Shown here: in pieces, positions 6,159-7,703 of the stretch | How the letters are laid out: each line of letters opens with the position of its first letter | Numbering within the stretch: position 1 is the stretch's first letter | From: Flavisolibacter sp. | GTDB taxonomy: Bacteria; Bacteroidota; Bacteroidia; Chitinophagales; Chitinophagaceae | Length of the DNA: 7,703 nt | Assembly: GCA_025936195.1 (NCBI GenBank) | Contig: JAICTW010000105.1 | Span: forward strand, 1-7,703 | Reading direction: 5' to 3' | The notes under the pieces: model-generated | Database searches by the model: none | The model's input: the letters and a program-made list of their open reading frames with translations, nothing else | Told to the model about the DNA's origin: nothing | Made by a program: the position numbers and the translations under genes

Positions 6159-7208
6159 TTAGGATTCTTTCTTTGCGCTCAATGTAAACCCAATAGTAGT
6201 ACCCACATTTTCCTTGCTGCGCACATGAATGTTATGACCATGCGCTTCCACAATATGTTTGCAAATAGATAATCCCAAACCGCTTCCGGTTATATCTCTT
6301 CCACGGCCTTCTGCTGTGCGAAAGAAACGTTCAAAGATCCGGTTAAGATATTTTTCAGTGATGCCCATGCCATCATCACTGATCTCTATCAAAATATTTT
6401 TATCATCGGTATTGTACATGCTGGCTACAACCATTCCGCCCAATTTTCCATATTTTATAGAGTTGTCCACCAGGTTGTCAAGCACCTGCCTTATTTTTTC
6501 TTTATCGGCAAAAACAGTTAAAGGTTGTTCGCAACCTTTCTTCAGTGTGAACGAAATATTTTTTTGCTCTGCTTTCCAGAACAAACTTTCAAAAACTTCT
6601 TTTACTAAATCCTGAATAATGAAATAGTGTTCGTTCAATTTTAATTCACCTCTTTCCAGCTTCGAAATTTCATCAAGGTCTTCCAGAAGCATTACCAAAC
6701 GCTGTGTGTTCTTTGCTGTTTTCTCTAAAAAACGTTTGTTGGTTTCCGGGTCTTCCAGTGCGCCTTGCAGCAAAGTGTCCACATAACCCTGTATGGCAAA
6801 CACCGGTGTTTTAAATTCATGCGAAAGGTTTTGAAGAAATTCTTTTCTGAAGGTTTCATTTTTCTTCAGCAATTCAATTTCCCTGCTTCGCTGTTCGGCC
6901 CAGGCTTCTACATCTTCTCTTACTTCATCTATACTTTTTTTGGGAAGAATGTATTTGTAATACATTTCTTCTTTTTTACTGGCCTTGGTTTGATTGATGA
7001 ATTTGTAAATGAGCTTGATCTTGCGGTAAATGAAATTCTGAATAATGGAAAGAATCAAAAAATAACTTCCGATAAAAATGAGAATAAAAGAAACTAAGCC
7101 GGTGATCCAGTTTTGATGCAGCACAAGAAAACCAAGACTGATCGGTACAGAAAGAGCCAATGCCGTGAATGCGGAAAGTTCTTTAGGTGAAAGATTTTTC
7201 TTGGTCAT
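6159..7208 (-). CDS. PhoR-like sensor histidine kinase
   Basis: A 349-residue membrane kinase that should autophosphorylate on histidine and pass the phosphate to the regulator encoded just upstream. Residues counted from the chosen start: two membrane helices at about 11-31 and 34-61, with only two or three residues between them. A charged linker of about 60 residues follows, then the HisKA domain with the H-box SHEFKTP (H130). The HATPase_c domain has the N-box DNLVDNSIKYGK (around 244-255), the G1 box DDGMGI (278-283), the F-box FERFFR (292-297) and the G2 box GSGLGL (308-313). All catalytic boxes are intact. There is no periplasmic sensor domain and no clear PAS or HAMP, so the signal is probably read in the membrane or linker. 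I chose the ATG at 7208, 16 bp past the regulator stop, because MTKKNLSPKELSA is the expected N-terminus. An ATG at 7250 would add 14 residues and overlap the regulator gene by 26 bp. Confidence 0.92.
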   Translation of the reverse strand: MTKKNLSPKELSAFTALALSVPISLGFLVLHQNWITGLVSFILIFIGSYFLILSIIQNFIYRKIKLIYKFINQTKASKKEEMYYKYILPKKSIDEVREDVEAWAEQRSREIELLKKNETFRKEFLQNLSHEFKTPVFAIQGYVDTLLQGALEDPETNKRFLEKTAKNTQRLVMLLEDLDEISKLERGELKLNEHYFIIQDLVKEVFESLFWKAEQKNISFTLKKGCEQPLTVFADKEKIRQVLDNLVDNSIKYGKLGGMVVASMYNTDDKNILIEISDDGMGITEKYLNRIFERFFRTAEGRGRDITGSGLGLSICKHIVEAHGHNIHVRSKENVGTTIGFTLSAKKES

Positions 7209-7224
7209 GTCTGCAATAATAAAT

Positions 7225-7701
7225 TTATAACTCAAACTTGTATCCCACACCTTTAACAGTGGTAATGCAATCTATTCCCAGTTTCTGCCTGATCTTGCGG
7301 ATGTGCACATCAATGGTCCTGTCGCCGACAATAACATCATTGCCCCAAACCTCACTTAAAATTTCATTGCGTAAAAAAACACGTCCCCGCTTTTTAGCCA
7401 GCAGGTAAAGCAATTCAAATTCTTTTTTGGCAAGGATGATGTCTTGTCCTTTATACGTTGCTACGAATCTTTCCGGATCAATAATAAGATCATCAATGAT
7501 CACTTTGTTGTTCTCCGGCTTTTTCACTCTTCTGAAAAGCGCATTCACCTTGCTTACAAATACAGTAGTGCTTACCGGTTTGCTTACATAATCATCGGCG
7601 CCGGTATTAAAGCTTTTCAATTGTGTGCTTTCATCATTCAATGCTGTAAGGAACATGATCAGCGTATCCTTAAATACCGCTTGCATGCGCAATAACTCCA
7701 G
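7225..7701 (-). CDS. OmpR/PhoB-family response regulator (5' partial)
   Basis: The visible 158 C-terminal residues of a two-component transcription regulator; the frame runs open off the right edge, so the start and the phospho-accepting aspartate are outside the window. The end of the receiver domain is clear: IMFLTALND with the conserved switch threonine (visible residue 19), and GADDYVSKP with the conserved lysine (residue 41). After a short linker (RRVKKPENN) comes the winged-helix DNA-binding domain, about residues 64-158. Its recognition-helix region is DRTIDVHIRKIRQKLG and its wing TTVKGVGYKFEL, the standard ending of the family. It precedes the kinase gene by 16 bp and is surely in the same operon and cognate to it. 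The regulated genes cannot be read from this window. An internal TTG at 7692 is not a real start, since the receiver domain would be cut in half. Confidence 0.94.
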   Translation of the reverse strand: MELLRMQAVFKDTLIMFLTALNDESTQLKSFNTGADDYVSKPVSTTVFVSKVNALFRRVKKPENNKVIIDDLIIDPERFVATYKGQDIILAKKEFELLYLLAKKRGRVFLRNEILSEVWGNDVIVGDRTIDVHIRKIRQKLGIDCITTVKGVGYKFEL

Positions 7702-7703
7702 CA

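Noticed and set aside
6029..6187. 52-codon plus-strand ORF after the transglycosylase terminator
   Set aside because: It starts just past the terminator T-run, includes the hairpin arms and ends inside the kinase gene antisense; no motif or promoter seen.
6259..7097. Plus-strand ORFs 6259-6615 and 6765-7097
   Set aside because: Antisense shadows of the histidine kinase gene, whose motifs are intact throughout.

Overview
The window looks like ordinary chromosome from a member of the Bacteroidota, probably a Chitinophagaceae-like organism. This is inferred from protein style and not from a marker gene. The clues are a DUF5916 outer-membrane-type protein, a PhoR-like histidine kinase of a type common in that phylum, AT-rich DNA and A-rich leaders without clear Shine-Dalgarno sequences. 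I see no tRNA, rRNA, CRISPR array, transposase, integrase or phage gene.

Layout. At the left edge a plus-strand gene (3-2471, 5' end cut off) encodes a secreted DUF5916 protein with an N-terminal CBM9-like domain. It converges, with a 6-bp gap, on two minus-strand genes: a DinB/YfiT-like putative metalloprotein (2478-3002) and, 71 bp upstream of it, a phytoene-desaturase-like FAD oxidoreductase of the PYROXD2 type (3074-4501). These two are probably co-transcribed. A 613-bp stretch (4502-5114) follows with no recognisable gene; it holds one doubtful 58-codon hydrophobic ORF and a GC-rich inverted repeat. Next is a plus-strand gene for a short MltD-like lytic transglycosylase (5115-5969), closed by a textbook intrinsic terminator (5994-6025). 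After an intergenic hairpin with a GAAA loop (6093-6118), the right end holds a minus-strand two-component pair: an OmpR-family response regulator (N-terminus beyond the window) followed 16 bp later by a PhoR-like membrane histidine kinase (6159-7208).

How the genes fit together. The regulator and kinase form one clear functional unit. The oxidoreductase and DinB gene may be one transcript, but no shared pathway can be read from the sequence. The lytic transglycosylase stands alone as a monocistronic cell-wall gene. I found no convincing new multi-gene system. The points most worth a second look are small: the tetraloop hairpin, the long gap before the transglycosylase, and the way a minus-strand terminator appears to overlap the end of the DUF5916 gene.
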